A program made the position numbers and the translations under genes. The notes beneath the pieces were generated by a model. The model had not been told where the DNA came from. It saw only the letters and a list, made by a program, of their open reading frames with translations, and did not search any database. From the NCBI GenBank assembly GCA_030052355.1, contig JASIGS010000677.1, positions 1-6,354 of the forward strand: DNA of 6,354 nt, in the 5' to 3' direction. Shown one piece after another: positions 1-6,354 of the stretch (positions are counted from its first letter, which is position 1; each line of letters starts with the position of its first letter). Origin of the DNA: Streptosporangiaceae bacterium. Lineage in GTDB: Bacteria; Actinomycetota; Actinomycetes; Streptosporangiales; Streptosporangiaceae.

Positions 1-3000
1 GCCGGGCACGTGCAAGACCATCGGACCACGCTCGTGTTCGTCAACACCCGCCGGATGGCCGAGCAGTTCGCCCACCAGCTAGGCGAGCGCCTCGGCGACG
101 GCCAGGTTGCCGCTCACCACGGCAGCCTGTCGAAGGAGCGCCGGCAGCGGGTGGAGGGCAGGCTGCGCGCCGGAGACCTGCGGGCACTGGTCGCCACGGC
201 GTCGCTCGAGCTTGGCATCGACGTCGGGCCGGTCGAGCTGGTCTGCCAGGTCGGCTCGCCGCGCAGCTTCGCGACGTTCCTGCAGCGTGTGGGCCGGTCC
301 AATCACTCGAGGAACGGCGTCCCCTGCGGCCTTCTCTACCCGACGACCCGCGATGAGCTCGTGGAGTGCGCCGCGCTGCTGCGCGGCGCCCGGGCGGGCA
401 GGCTCGACTTGCTGCGGATCCCGCAGCAGCCGCTGGACATCCTGGCTCAGCAGATGGTGGCCGAGTGCGCGGCAGCCGAGTGGGCGCAGGACGAGCTCGC
501 CGGCCTGGTCAGGGGCGCGGCACCGTTCTCGTCGGTGGCCGACCAGGACCTGGCTGAGGTCGCCGAGCTGGTGTCGGAGGGAATCCGCACCGGACGCGGC
601 CGCCGGGCTGCCTACTTGCACCGGGACCAGGTGAGCGGGAAGCTGCGCGGCCGGCGCGGTGCGCGGCTGGCCGCGCTGACATCGGGCGGTGCGATCCCGG
701 AGCTCGGCGACTACCGGGTGCTGGCCGAGCCAGACGACGCACTCGTCGGAACGGTGAACGAGGACTGGGCCATCGAGAGCATGGCCGGTGACGTGTTCTT
801 GCTCGGCACGACCTCGTGGCGGATCCGCCGGGTCGAGCCCGGCGTCGTGCGCGTCGTGGACGCCCAGGGAGCACCCCCGTCCGTGCCGTTCTGGCTCGGC
901 GAGGCCCCAGGGCGGACGGCGGAGCTGTCAGAAGAGGTCAGCGCTGTCCGGTCGGCGGTAGCCGGGCAGCTCACCGCCGGCGGAGCCGAGGCGGCGGCTG
1001 GCTGGCTGGAAAGCGAGTGCGGGGTCGGCAGGGCGGCAGCCCAGACCATCGCCGCTTACCTGGGCACCGGGCTGGCGCAACTCGGCGTGCTGCCCACGAC
1101 GGACACGATCGTGCTCGAGCGCTTCTTCGACGACGCGGGCGGCATGCAGCTTGTCGGGCACGCCCCGCTCGGAGCCAGGCTGAACAGGGCACTGGGGCTC
1201 GCGCTTCGCAAGCGCTTCTGCGTGACCTTCGACTTCGAGCTGCAGGCCGCGGCCAGCGACGACGCGGTCTTGCTGTCGCTGGGCCCGCAGCACAGCTTCC
1301 CGCTCGAGCGGGTACCCAAGTTCCTCGCGTCCGGCACGGTGGAGGAGGTAGTACGGCAGGCGGTCCTGACCTCGCCGATGTTCGCGGCCCGCTGGCGGTG
1401 GAACCTGAACACGTCGCTCGCCGTGCTGCGGATGCGCGGCGGCAAGAAGAACCCGCCGGCCATCCAGCGGATGGAGGCCGACGACCTGATGGCCGCCGTG
1501 TTCCCGACGCTCGCGGCCTGCCAGGAGAACGTCGCGCCCGGACCCCTGGAGATACCCGACCACATCCTGGTACGGCAGACGCTCGAGGACTGCCTGCGCG
1601 ATGCGATGGACATCGACGGGCTGAAGGAGCTGGTCGCCGGCATCGAGTCCGGCCGGATTGGCGTCGTTGTGCGGGACACGACCGAGCCGTCGGTGCTGGC
1701 ACACGAGATCTTGAACGGGCGGCCGTTCACCTACCTGGACGACGCACCGCTGGAGGAGCGTCGCAGCCGCGCGGTGCCGCTGCGGCGCGGACTGCCGGTC
1801 GAGCCCCATGAGCTGGCTGCCCTGGATCCGGCCGCGATCGAGCGCGTCGTCGAGCAGGTCAGGCCAGACCCGCGGGACGAGCACGAGCTGCACGACCTGT
1901 TGCTGAACCTGGTCGCGGTCCGTCCGGCCGACTCCTGGCTGCCATGGTTTCAGAACCTGGTCTCCGCCAGGCGCGCCGTCGAGGTGCAGGCCGGGAGCGG
2001 GTCGCTGTGGGCCGCCGTGGAACGGCTGCCGGCGATCCTGGCACTGTTCCCGGGCGTCGCGCTCGTTCCTAGCCATCCCTGCCCGGTCCCCTCGGAGCCA
2101 CCCGACGAGGAGACCGCCGCGGCGGACCTGCTCCGCGGGCACCTGGAGTGCCGCGGACCGGCGACCGCGACCGAGCTGGCGGCGGTCACGGGCGTCCGGG
2201 AGTCGCTGATCGTGCGCGCGCTGGCCGCGCTCGAGGCCGAGGGATTCGCCATCCGCGGTCATTTCACGCCTGCCAGCGAGCCGGCCGGTCCTGGTGCTGC
2301 CGCCGCCTGCCAGGCAACGGAAGAGTTCTGCTCGCGCCGGCTGCTGTCGCGGATGCACTCCTACACACGGCAGCGGCGCAGGCGGGAGATCGAGCCGGTG
2401 ACCGCGCGGGATTACATGCGGTTCCTGCTGCGCTGGCAGCACGTGGCGCCAGGCACCAGGCGGGAGGGCCGGTTCGGCGTGCTGGCCGTGATCGAGCAGC
2501 TGCAGGGCTTCGAGCTCGCCACCGGCGCGTGGGAGAAGTCAGTGCTCGCCGCGCGCGTAGAGGGGTACCGCCGCGAGTGGCTCGACGAGTTGTGCATGTC
2601 CGGCCAGGTCGCCTGGGGCCGGCTCACGGTCAGGGAAGCTGAGTCCGACCAGCCGCAGCGTCCCACCGGGGTTTCAGGGGTCGCTCCCCGGCTCAGCACC
2701 GGCACGCTCGGGATGGCGCCGTCACGAGCCACGCCGATCACCCTGGCGCTGCGCGATGACCTGCCCTGGCTGCTGCGGGCCGCTCGCGGCCAGCTGGTGC
2801 CGGCCGAGCCGGAAGGCGGCCGGACCCGTGACGTTCTGGACGCGCTCTGCCGGTTCGGTGCGCTGTTCAGGGCGGACCTCGCGGCCGTAACCGGCCGCCT
2901 GCCGCAGGAGGTCGACGAGGCGCTGTGGGACGGCGTGGCCCGCGGGCTCGTCACGGCCGACGGGTTCCGTGCCGTGCGGTCGCTGCTGCGGCGCGGCACG

Positions 3001-3507
3001 GCCGGGCAGTTCGCCCCCTCCCGCGGCCTGCGGCGCGGCCTGCGCGGCACGACCGGCGGAGCGTCCGGGCGGTGGTCGTTGCTCCCGCCGCCGGAGGCGA
3101 ACGCGGATGCCGACGAGCTGGCCGAGGCGGTGGCGCAGCAACTGGCGGCCCGCTGGGGGGTGGTGTTCCGCGACGTGGTAGTCCGGGAGAGCCTTGCAGT
3201 GCCGTGGCGGGACGTCATGTGGGCCTTCCGGCGCCTCGAGGCGCGCGGCACGATGCGCGGCGGCCGGTTCGTGGCCGGCTTCTCCGGCGAGCAGTACGCC
3301 CACCCGGACGCGCTGGACGTGCTCAAGGCGGTCAGGAAGCAGCGGGATACGGGGGAGATGGTCAGCCTCTCCGCAGCCGATCCGCTGAACCTGACCGGCG
3401 TCGTGCTGCCGGGGCCGCGGGTACCCGCGATCGGGGCCAAGATCGTGACCTATCTCGACGGAGCGGTCCCTGACGCGGACCCCCTGGCTGCCCGCCCGAC
3501 AGCCTGA
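1..3507 (+). CDS. lhr: Lhr-family ATP-dependent DNA helicase, long form, 5'-partial (N-terminal RecA domain outside window)
   Basis: Superfamily 2 helicase that in characterised bacterial homologues translocates 3'-5' on single-stranded DNA and unwinds duplexes, notably RNA:DNA hybrids, in DNA repair. The frame is open from base 1, so the gene starts upstream; about 340 residues are probably missing, including Walker A and the DExH box, judging from family lengths near 1500. Numbering from the GTG at base 10: motif IV-like TLVFVNTRR (7-15), motif V VATASLELGIDVG (61-73), motif VI QRVGRSNH (92-99), PLDILAQQMVA (141-151), the TSWRI strand (W270), and the DEAD/H-associated region with NPPAIQRMEADDL (481-493), PDH (516-518) and LDDAPLEERR (576-585). 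From about 600 on is the long C-terminal domain, described in homologues as AlkZ-like tandem winged helices. It ends with RGGRFV, GFSGEQYA and DPLNLTG (1124-1130). There is no frameshift. The internal GTG at base 10 is not the true start because motif IV follows immediately. Downstream is a structured gap, then a glycosyltransferase gene. Confidence 0.96.
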   Translation, partial: AGHVQDHRTTLVFVNTRRMAEQFAHQLGERLGDGQVAAHHGSLSKERRQRVEGRLRAGDLRALVATASLELGIDVGPVELVCQVGSPRSFATFLQRVGRSNHSRNGVPCGLLYPTTRDELVECAALLRGARAGRLDLLRIPQQPLDILAQQMVAECAAAEWAQDELAGLVRGAAPFSSVADQDLAEVAELVSEGIRTGRGRRAAYLHRDQVSGKLRGRRGARLAALTSGGAIPELGDYRVLAEPDDALVGTVNEDWAIESMAGDVFLLGTTSWRIRRVEPGVVRVVDAQGAPPSVPFWLGEAPGRTAELSEEVSAVRSAVAGQLTAGGAEAAAGWLESECGVGRAAAQTIAAYLGTGLAQLGVLPTTDTIVLERFFDDAGGMQLVGHAPLGARLNRALGLALRKRFCVTFDFELQAAASDDAVLLSLGPQHSFPLERVPKFLASGTVEEVVRQAVLTSPMFAARWRWNLNTSLAVLRMRGGKKNPPAIQRMEADDLMAAVFPTLAACQENVAPGPLEIPDHILVRQTLEDCLRDAMDIDGLKELVAGIESGRIGVVVRDTTEPSVLAHEILNGRPFTYLDDAPLEERRSRAVPLRRGLPVEPHELAALDPAAIERVVEQVRPDPRDEHELHDLLLNLVAVRPADSWLPWFQNLVSARRAVEVQAGSGSLWAAVERLPAILALFPGVALVPSHPCPVPSEPPDEETAAADLLRGHLECRGPATATELAAVTGVRESLIVRALAALEAEGFAIRGHFTPASEPAGPGAAAACQATEEFCSRRLLSRMHSYTRQRRRREIEPVTARDYMRFLLRWQHVAPGTRREGRFGVLAVIEQLQGFELATGAWEKSVLAARVEGYRREWLDELCMSGQVAWGRLTVREAESDQPQRPTGVSGVAPRLSTGTLGMAPSRATPITLALRDDLPWLLRAARGQLVPAEPEGGRTRDVLDALCRFGALFRADLAAVTGRLPQEVDEALWDGVARGLVTADGFRAVRSLLRRGTAGQFAPSRGLRRGLRGTTGGASGRWSLLPPPEANADADELAEAVAQQLAARWGVVFRDVVVRESLAVPWRDVMWAFRRLEARGTMRGGRFVAGFSGEQYAHPDALDVLKAVRKQRDTGEMVSLSAADPLNLTGVVLPGPRVPAIGAKIVTYLDGAVPDADPLAARPTA

Positions 3508-3637
3508 CGCGGGCGCCCTGGCAGGTTCCGGCCCTTCACCCGTGCCACCAGCCGTATCCGAAATCTCGTAGGAAAGTCATCCCCCGGTAGCTCGGCGTTT
3601 CCCCGCCGCGCTGCATGCTGGCGTCGGCGCCGTCGCT

Positions 3638-3667
3638 GACCCGGTCGCCTGGATGGCGAGGCCGGTC
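3638..3667 (+). repeat. Inverted repeat / hairpin A
   Basis: TCGCC (3645-3649) pairs with GGCGA (3655-3659) around the loop TGGAT. The stem continues with CCGG (3641-3644) against CCGG (3662-3665) after a two-base GG bulge. Alternatively, GACC (3638-3641) can pair with GGTC (3664-3667). Its 3' arm overlaps the 5' arm of the hairpin at 3664-3687, so the full forms of both cannot exist together. Whether it is folded in RNA is not shown. Confidence 0.4.
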
Positions 3668-3690
3668 TTGCCCACGCGGGTAAGACCTGC
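3661..3690 (+). repeat. Strong 10-bp hairpin; possible U-tract-less terminator or leader element
   Basis: GGTCTTGCCC (3664-3673) and GGGTAAGACC (3678-3687) form a ten-base-pair stem, with a single G-T (G-U in RNA) pair at 3670/3681 and a four-base loop ACGC. After one mismatch, two more pairs (3661-3690 and 3662-3689) extend it. No T-run follows on the plus strand, so it is not a classical intrinsic terminator. In high-GC actinobacteria, hairpins without a T-tract are often proposed as terminators, and a leader RNA or protein-binding operator is equally possible. It lies about 155 bases after the lhr stop and about 120 bases before the glycosyltransferase ATG. Confidence 0.5.
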
Positions 3691-3762
3691 CGTGGGAGGC
3701 GGGTCGACTAACGACGGGCCCGGTCGGCGGGCGTGCCTGCCCGGCTGACGTCTTCACCGCAC

Positions 3763-3780
3763 GCGCGTCGGAGGACGCGC
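3763..3780 (+). repeat. Perfect 7-bp hairpin with a GGAG loop upstream of the glycosyltransferase ATG
   Basis: GCGCGTC (3763-3769) is the exact reverse complement of GACGCGC (3774-3780), enclosing the tetraloop GGAG (3770-3773). The loop looks like a Shine-Dalgarno core but sits 34 bases before the ATG at 3808, too far for ordinary initiation, and no in-frame start codon lies in between. The stem falls inside the arginine-rich extension that a GTG start at 3733 would translate, which supports the region being an untranslated leader instead. Confidence 0.4.
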
Positions 3781-3807
3781 AGGACGCACATAAGGCTCAA
3801 GACGCTC

Positions 3808-5349
3808 ATGACTAATGGCAATGGTGCTACGGCCATCCGGGCTGGCCAAGATCGCGCGCAGGTGCGTCAGCCGGAGCGTGTCAGCGCGGTTCCTGGCCGG
3901 TGTGCGGCCGCTGCGATCATCATCAGCCTGCTGATCATGGTCGGCGCCGACCTGCTGCGCCGAAGCTGGCAGCCACAGGCGCTGATCCTGCCGATGACGG
4001 GCCCGCCGTGGGAACTGATGGTCAAGGTGCCCGCCCACGCGGTGATCGCCGCGCTGTGGATCGGCGTCCTGCTCGCGGCGGCCGGGGTCATAGCCGGCCT
4101 GGTTACCGCCCGCCGAGGCCAGCCTGTGCCGCTGCGGACCCTGCTCATCGTCGCTGCGGTGATCGTCGCGGTGCTGGTCGTGCTGCCGCCGGTCGGGTCC
4201 ACAGATTCGCTGGACTACGCCGTCTACGGCCACATCGCCGCGCTCGGGCACAGCCCTTATGTGATGACGCCCGAGCAGTACCGGCACCTGACGCACCTGA
4301 GGTACTCCGCACCGCTGGACTACGCGGGTGACCCCAGCTACTACGGTCCGCTTGCGACTGCAGAGCAGTTGCTGGCCGCCAAGTTGGCTGGCAGCTCGCT
4401 GGCGAGGACCGTGCTCTGGCTGAAGCTGCTCAACGCGCTCGCTTTCGCCGCAGTAGCGATCTTGATCGACCGCAGGTTCCGCGCCGAGCCGGCGGCCAGG
4501 CTGCGGGCCCACCTGATCTGGACCTGTGATCCGCTGCTGATCTGGACCCTCATCGCCTCCGGCCACCTAGACGTCCTCGCCGGAGCGTTCGGCGTGGCCG
4601 GATTGCTGCTCATCGACGCGCTGACGGCCAGGCGGGCAGCGGGCCGCCGGGCGTGGGCATGGTCGGCGGTGGCCGGGCTCCTGGTGGGTGCTTCGGCCGA
4701 CATCAAGGTGGACTACGTGTTGTTCGTGCTGGCCGTCGGCTGGGCGCTGCGGCGCCGGCCTGGCCAGTTGCTGGCGGCCGGTGCCGCCGCGGCGGTCGTG
4801 CTGGTGGTCTCGTACGCCGTCGCGGGACTTGTGGCGATCAAGGCACTGACCGGACGCGTGTCGCAGGGGCAGACCTGGGAGTATTACGGAACGATCCTCC
4901 ACCAGCTGGGCATCAGCCTGAACGCCGCGGTCCCGATCGCCGTCATCCTGATGTTCCCGATGGCTGTGCTGGCCATGGCCAGGCTGCCAGACGGCTTCGT
5001 GATCCCGTCGGCCGCGCGAACGGCGCTGGCGCTGAGCCTGGCCTGGCTGCTGCTGTGGCCGCACCAGTACGCCTGGTACAGCGTGATGATCCTCGTCGTG
5101 CTGGCGTTCTACCCGGCGTCGCGGCTGGACTGGCTTTCGCTGGCCGCGTTCGCTGCCATCAGTGTCGCCAGCGTTCCGGGCGTGAGCCTGCACTCCCGCG
5201 TGCTCGGGCGCGCCTTCAAGGACGTCGACTACCAGTTTCAGGGACACCTCGCGCCGCTCGTGTTGCTCGGCGTCGTGGTAGCTTTTGTGATCTTCTGCGT
5301 CAGCCGGCAATGGAACGACCGGCTGGGGGCCTTCGGCGAGGTCGCCTGA
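3808..5349 (+). CDS. Polytopic GT-C fold glycosyltransferase, MptA/MptB-like (putative polyprenyl-phosphomannose-dependent mannosyltransferase)
   Basis: Predicted integral membrane enzyme of 513 residues, probably adding a mannose-type sugar from a polyprenyl-phosphate donor to an envelope glycan or lipoglycan on the outer face of the membrane. About twelve to thirteen hydrophobic segments are visible, for example 33-50, 77-99 and 112-126. The first external loop, after the third segment, carries the acidic GT-C signature STDSLDYAVYG (D133, D136 as candidate catalytic or metal-linked acids), then GHSPY (147-151) and DPSYYGPL (175-182), resembling the D-x-x-x-Y, G-x-x-PY and YGPL elements of MptB-type proteins. 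GHLD (252-255) and WPHQYAWY (417-424) are further family-like motifs. I chose ATG 3808, with weak AAGG at 3792-3795. The upstream in-frame GTG at 3733 adds 25 arginine-rich residues across a perfect inverted repeat. The gene stands alone after lhr. The sugar and acceptor cannot be told from sequence. GT-C membership is fairly secure; mannose specificity is inference. Confidence 0.8.
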   Translation: MTNGNGATAIRAGQDRAQVRQPERVSAVPGRCAAAAIIISLLIMVGADLLRRSWQPQALILPMTGPPWELMVKVPAHAVIAALWIGVLLAAAGVIAGLVTARRGQPVPLRTLLIVAAVIVAVLVVLPPVGSTDSLDYAVYGHIAALGHSPYVMTPEQYRHLTHLRYSAPLDYAGDPSYYGPLATAEQLLAAKLAGSSLARTVLWLKLLNALAFAAVAILIDRRFRAEPAARLRAHLIWTCDPLLIWTLIASGHLDVLAGAFGVAGLLLIDALTARRAAGRRAWAWSAVAGLLVGASADIKVDYVLFVLAVGWALRRRPGQLLAAGAAAAVVLVVSYAVAGLVAIKALTGRVSQGQTWEYYGTILHQLGISLNAAVPIAVILMFPMAVLAMARLPDGFVIPSAARTALALSLAWLLLWPHQYAWYSVMILVVLAFYPASRLDWLSLAAFAAISVASVPGVSLHSRVLGRAFKDVDYQFQGHLAPLVLLGVVVAFVIFCVSRQWNDRLGAFGEVA

Positions 5350-5373
5350 CGGCCGGCTGCCGGGACCGAGACG

Positions 5374-5673
5374 TCACGACAGCTTCGGGCCCTCGGCTTG
5401 GTCAGGACTGGTGCTCCAGCCGCGCTGGGCCGGCAGGTAGACGGTCTCGCCGCGGTGGTCCTGCGTGACCAGCAGGCCGATGTCCCGCATGGCGGTGAGG
5501 TTCTCGTCCAGAACACGGTCCGGCAGCCCCGTCGCGGCGCCAAGCGCACTGCGGCTCGGCTCACGGCCCGAGTACTCCAGGGTCGCTATGGCCTCGTAGA
5601 TGCCCGCCATGTCGTCGGTCACGCTCTGCATGTCAACGTGCGCGTCAACGCGTGAGTCAGGCGTCCCGCTCAT
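5374..5673 (-). CDS. Small putative winged helix-turn-helix protein (99 aa)
   Basis: I do not recognise a named family. The 99-residue product has a polar N-terminus (1-17), an amphipathic helix (about 18-34, VTDDMAGIYEAIATLEY), then a helix-turn-helix-like stretch: SRSALGAATG (40-49), a short turn, LPDRVLDENLTAMRDIG (50-66), and a beta-wing-like segment LLVTQDHRGETVYLP (67-81), followed by a polar tail. This order matches a winged helix domain as in many small bacterial regulators, so DNA binding is a reasonable inference; a protein-interaction role is possible. The start is ATG 5673 because a strong Shine-Dalgarno lies seven bases upstream. A start at 5724 would add 17 residues across that site and is unlikely. 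It lies 82 bases downstream of the TPR-protein gene on the same strand and converges on the glycosyltransferase gene with 24 bases between the stop codons. Confidence 0.82.
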   Translation of the reverse strand: MSGTPDSRVDAHVDMQSVTDDMAGIYEAIATLEYSGREPSRSALGAATGLPDRVLDENLTAMRDIGLLVTQDHRGETVYLPAQRGWSTSPDQAEGPKLS

Positions 5674-5680
5674 CGCTGCG

Positions 5681-5689
5681 CCTCCTTCC
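5681..5689 (-). promoter_or_regulatory. Ribosome binding site of the small wHTH gene
   Basis: On the minus strand the bases read GGAAGGAGG, a near-perfect anti-16S match, with seven bases before ATG 5673. This decides the start codon and is the strongest translation signal in the window. Confidence 0.85.
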
Positions 5690-5693
5690 GTCA

Positions 5694-5738
5694 GGACCCC
5701 TACCCAGGTGCCGCCCTGCGGCACAAACCGGTGGGTCC
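5694..5738 (-). repeat. Nested inverted repeat in the gap between the two minus-strand genes
   Basis: An inner perfect 7-bp stem GTGCCGC (5708-5714) / GCGGCAC (5718-5724) with a three-base loop sits inside an outer perfect 6-bp stem GGACCC (5694-5699) / GGGTCC (5733-5738). Eight unpaired bases separate the two stems on each side. In the mRNA this would be one long interrupted hairpin ending five bases before the Shine-Dalgarno of the small wHTH gene. No T-tract follows it on the minus strand. It could be an operator for a dimeric regulator, an attenuator or processing site, or a terminator of the TPR-protein transcript. Confidence 0.5.
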
Positions 5739-5755
5739 AGTTGGCCGGCTGGAGG

Positions 5756-6354
5756 TCATGAGGCCGGTGCGCGCTGGTCGTCCGGGCTGGCCTCCTGCAG
5801 GACTCTGCTGGCTCGTTGCACCCGCACCGTGGCGCCCTTCGCGCTGTAATATCCGGCCGCTCGCCCGGCCATCGCCGCCGCCTGGGCGTGGTCGCCGATT
5901 AGCAGGAGTGCCTCTGCCGCGTCGAGGCACGCGTCACCCTGGGTAAGCGGCGCCTGCATGCTCTCGCACGTGGCCACCGCCGCCGCGGACAGCGCCCGCG
6001 CCCTGCCGGCGTGGCCGTGCCTGGCTGCGACCTTGGCCAGCACCTGCTGGCTCATCGCCTGGGTGATGACGTCGCCGCTGGCCCCGGCTTCGGCCGCACG
6101 CAGCGCCCAGCTCTCGGCCTCCGCGTACTGGCCCAGGCTGTAGAGCGCCTGCGCTACCTCGCAGGCCTTCGTCGACCACCAGGAACGCTCGCCCATCTCC
6201 TCGAGCATCCGGCAAGACCCGGTAGCGGTGGAGAGCGCCTCGGCGAACTCGCCGGCCTCCATGTGGATCACCCAGTCGTTGTCCAGTGCCAGGCCGACCC
6301 GCTCGCCCCGCTCGGTCATCCGCGCCACGTCCAGCGCGTGGACGGCTCGTGCCT
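5756..6354 (-). CDS. C-terminal TPR region of a large signalling protein (cyclase/AAA-ATPase/TPR-type), partial at the window edge
   Basis: The frame is open through base 6354, so the gene begins outside the window; about 199 codons including the stop are visible. GTG and ATG codons near 6328 and 6319 are internal, since family-like sequence continues to the edge. The product is an alpha-helical alanine-rich array. LEEMGERSWWST (about 50-61 from the edge) is followed by three TPR-like units: VAQALYSLGQYAEAESWALRAAE, then a unit around VLAKVAARHGHAGRARAL, then AAEALLLIGDHAQAAAMAGRAAGYYSAKG. This order and wording match the C-terminal TPR tails of actinobacterial proteins carrying an adenylate/guanylate cyclase-type or transcriptional-activator N-terminus and an AAA/NACHT-like ATPase. 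TPRs bind partner proteins or sense ligands. Which catalytic or DNA-binding domain lies upstream cannot be seen. The small wHTH gene follows 82 bases downstream and may be co-transcribed. The TPR call is firm; the family assignment is from recall and moderate. Confidence 0.82.
   Translation of the reverse strand, partial: ARAVHALDVARMTERGERVGLALDNDWVIHMEAGEFAEALSTATGSCRMLEEMGERSWWSTKACEVAQALYSLGQYAEAESWALRAAEAGASGDVITQAMSQQVLAKVAARHGHAGRARALSAAAVATCESMQAPLTQGDACLDAAEALLLIGDHAQAAAMAGRAAGYYSAKGATVRVQRASRVLQEASPDDQRAPAS

Larger units (their letters stand above)
3508..3807. other. Intergenic region with several inverted repeats; no convincing gene
   Basis: Three hundred bases between the lhr stop and the preferred ATG of the membrane glycosyltransferase. 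I see no credible coding sequence on either strand. Frames crossing it give arginine/proline-rich shadow translations without a good ribosome binding site. It holds an 8-base palindrome GGGCGCCC (3511-3518), a small repeat CGGCG/CGCCG (3593-3597 and 3604-3608), three stronger hairpins listed separately, and a minor GTCG/CGAC hairpin (3703-3715). Bases about 3550-3585 are less GC-rich than their surroundings, as promoter regions often are, but I cannot point to a good -35/-10 pair. Likely roles are the end of the lhr transcript and the 5' leader of the next gene. I do not recognise a known riboswitch consensus. Confidence 0.6.

Noticed and set aside
816..1811. 331-codon plus-strand frame inside lhr
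   Set aside because: Arginine/glycine-rich out-of-frame translation of lhr; the lhr frame keeps family motifs throughout.
928..2442. Long open minus-strand frame (504 codons) opposite lhr
   Set aside because: Typical high-GC antisense shadow: no recognisable motifs, and it overlaps a strongly conserved helicase coding sequence.
2412..3440. 342-codon minus-strand frame opposite the Lhr C-terminal domain
   Set aside because: Serine/arginine/proline-rich composition with no domain; explained by codon bias of the plus-strand gene.
3536..3580. Minus-strand 14-residue ORF (MTFLRDFGYGWWHG) in relatively low-GC sequence, part of a 73-residue frame to 3757
   Set aside because: A G-run touches its ATG with no spacing, so there is no usable ribosome binding site. 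The longer frame is arginine/proline-rich shadow sequence. It looks like a possible leader or precursor peptide, but no modification or export genes accompany it.
3600..3730. Possible riboswitch or known structured RNA (c-di-AMP, cobalamin, guanidine classes considered)
   Set aside because: Hairpins are present but none of the conserved single-stranded signatures I know from those classes is visible; kept only as an unnamed structured region.
3772..3787. Short direct repeat AGGACGC twice, two bases apart
   Set aside because: Seven bases in GC-rich sequence is within chance, and it partly overlaps the hairpin at 3763-3780.
4567..5310. Minus-strand frame opposite the glycosyltransferase
   Set aside because: Histidine/glutamine/arginine-rich antisense of a hydrophobic membrane protein; no conserved motif.

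Overview
The window is uniformly very GC-rich, with G/C-dominated third codon positions, GTG as well as ATG starts and a strong purine-rich ribosome binding site. Its proteins resemble those of Actinomycetota, so I read it as chromosomal DNA of a high-GC actinobacterium. I cannot name the genus. I see no insertion sequence, integrase, tRNA, rRNA or CRISPR array.

Layout. (1) Bases 1-3507 (+) hold the last ~1168 codons of a bacterial long-form Lhr DNA helicase. The first RecA domain lies upstream of the window. (2) Bases 3508-3807 carry no convincing gene but contain several inverted repeats, two of which share an arm. This may be the lhr 3' end and/or the leader of the next gene. (3) Bases 3808-5349 (+) encode a ~513-residue polytopic membrane protein of the GT-C glycosyltransferase type, most like actinobacterial polyprenyl-phosphomannose-dependent mannosyltransferases (MptA/MptB-like). 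(4) After a 24-base convergent gap, bases 5374-5673 (-) encode a 99-residue protein with a winged helix-turn-helix-like core and an excellent Shine-Dalgarno. (5) An 82-base gap containing a nested inverted repeat separates it from bases 5756-6354 (-). That is the C-terminal TPR part of a large protein that enters from the right edge and resembles the TPR tails of cyclase/AAA-ATPase signalling proteins.

Functional reading. Lhr acts in DNA repair and the GT-C enzyme in envelope glycan or lipoglycan assembly. Nothing links the two beyond adjacency, and a ~300-base gap separates them. The two minus-strand genes could form a small regulatory unit: a TPR signalling protein followed by a small putative DNA-binding protein. 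That is inference from order and spacing only. Most of the window is ordinary. The parts worth a second look are the non-coding structures at 3638-3780 and 5694-5738 and the small wHTH-like protein.
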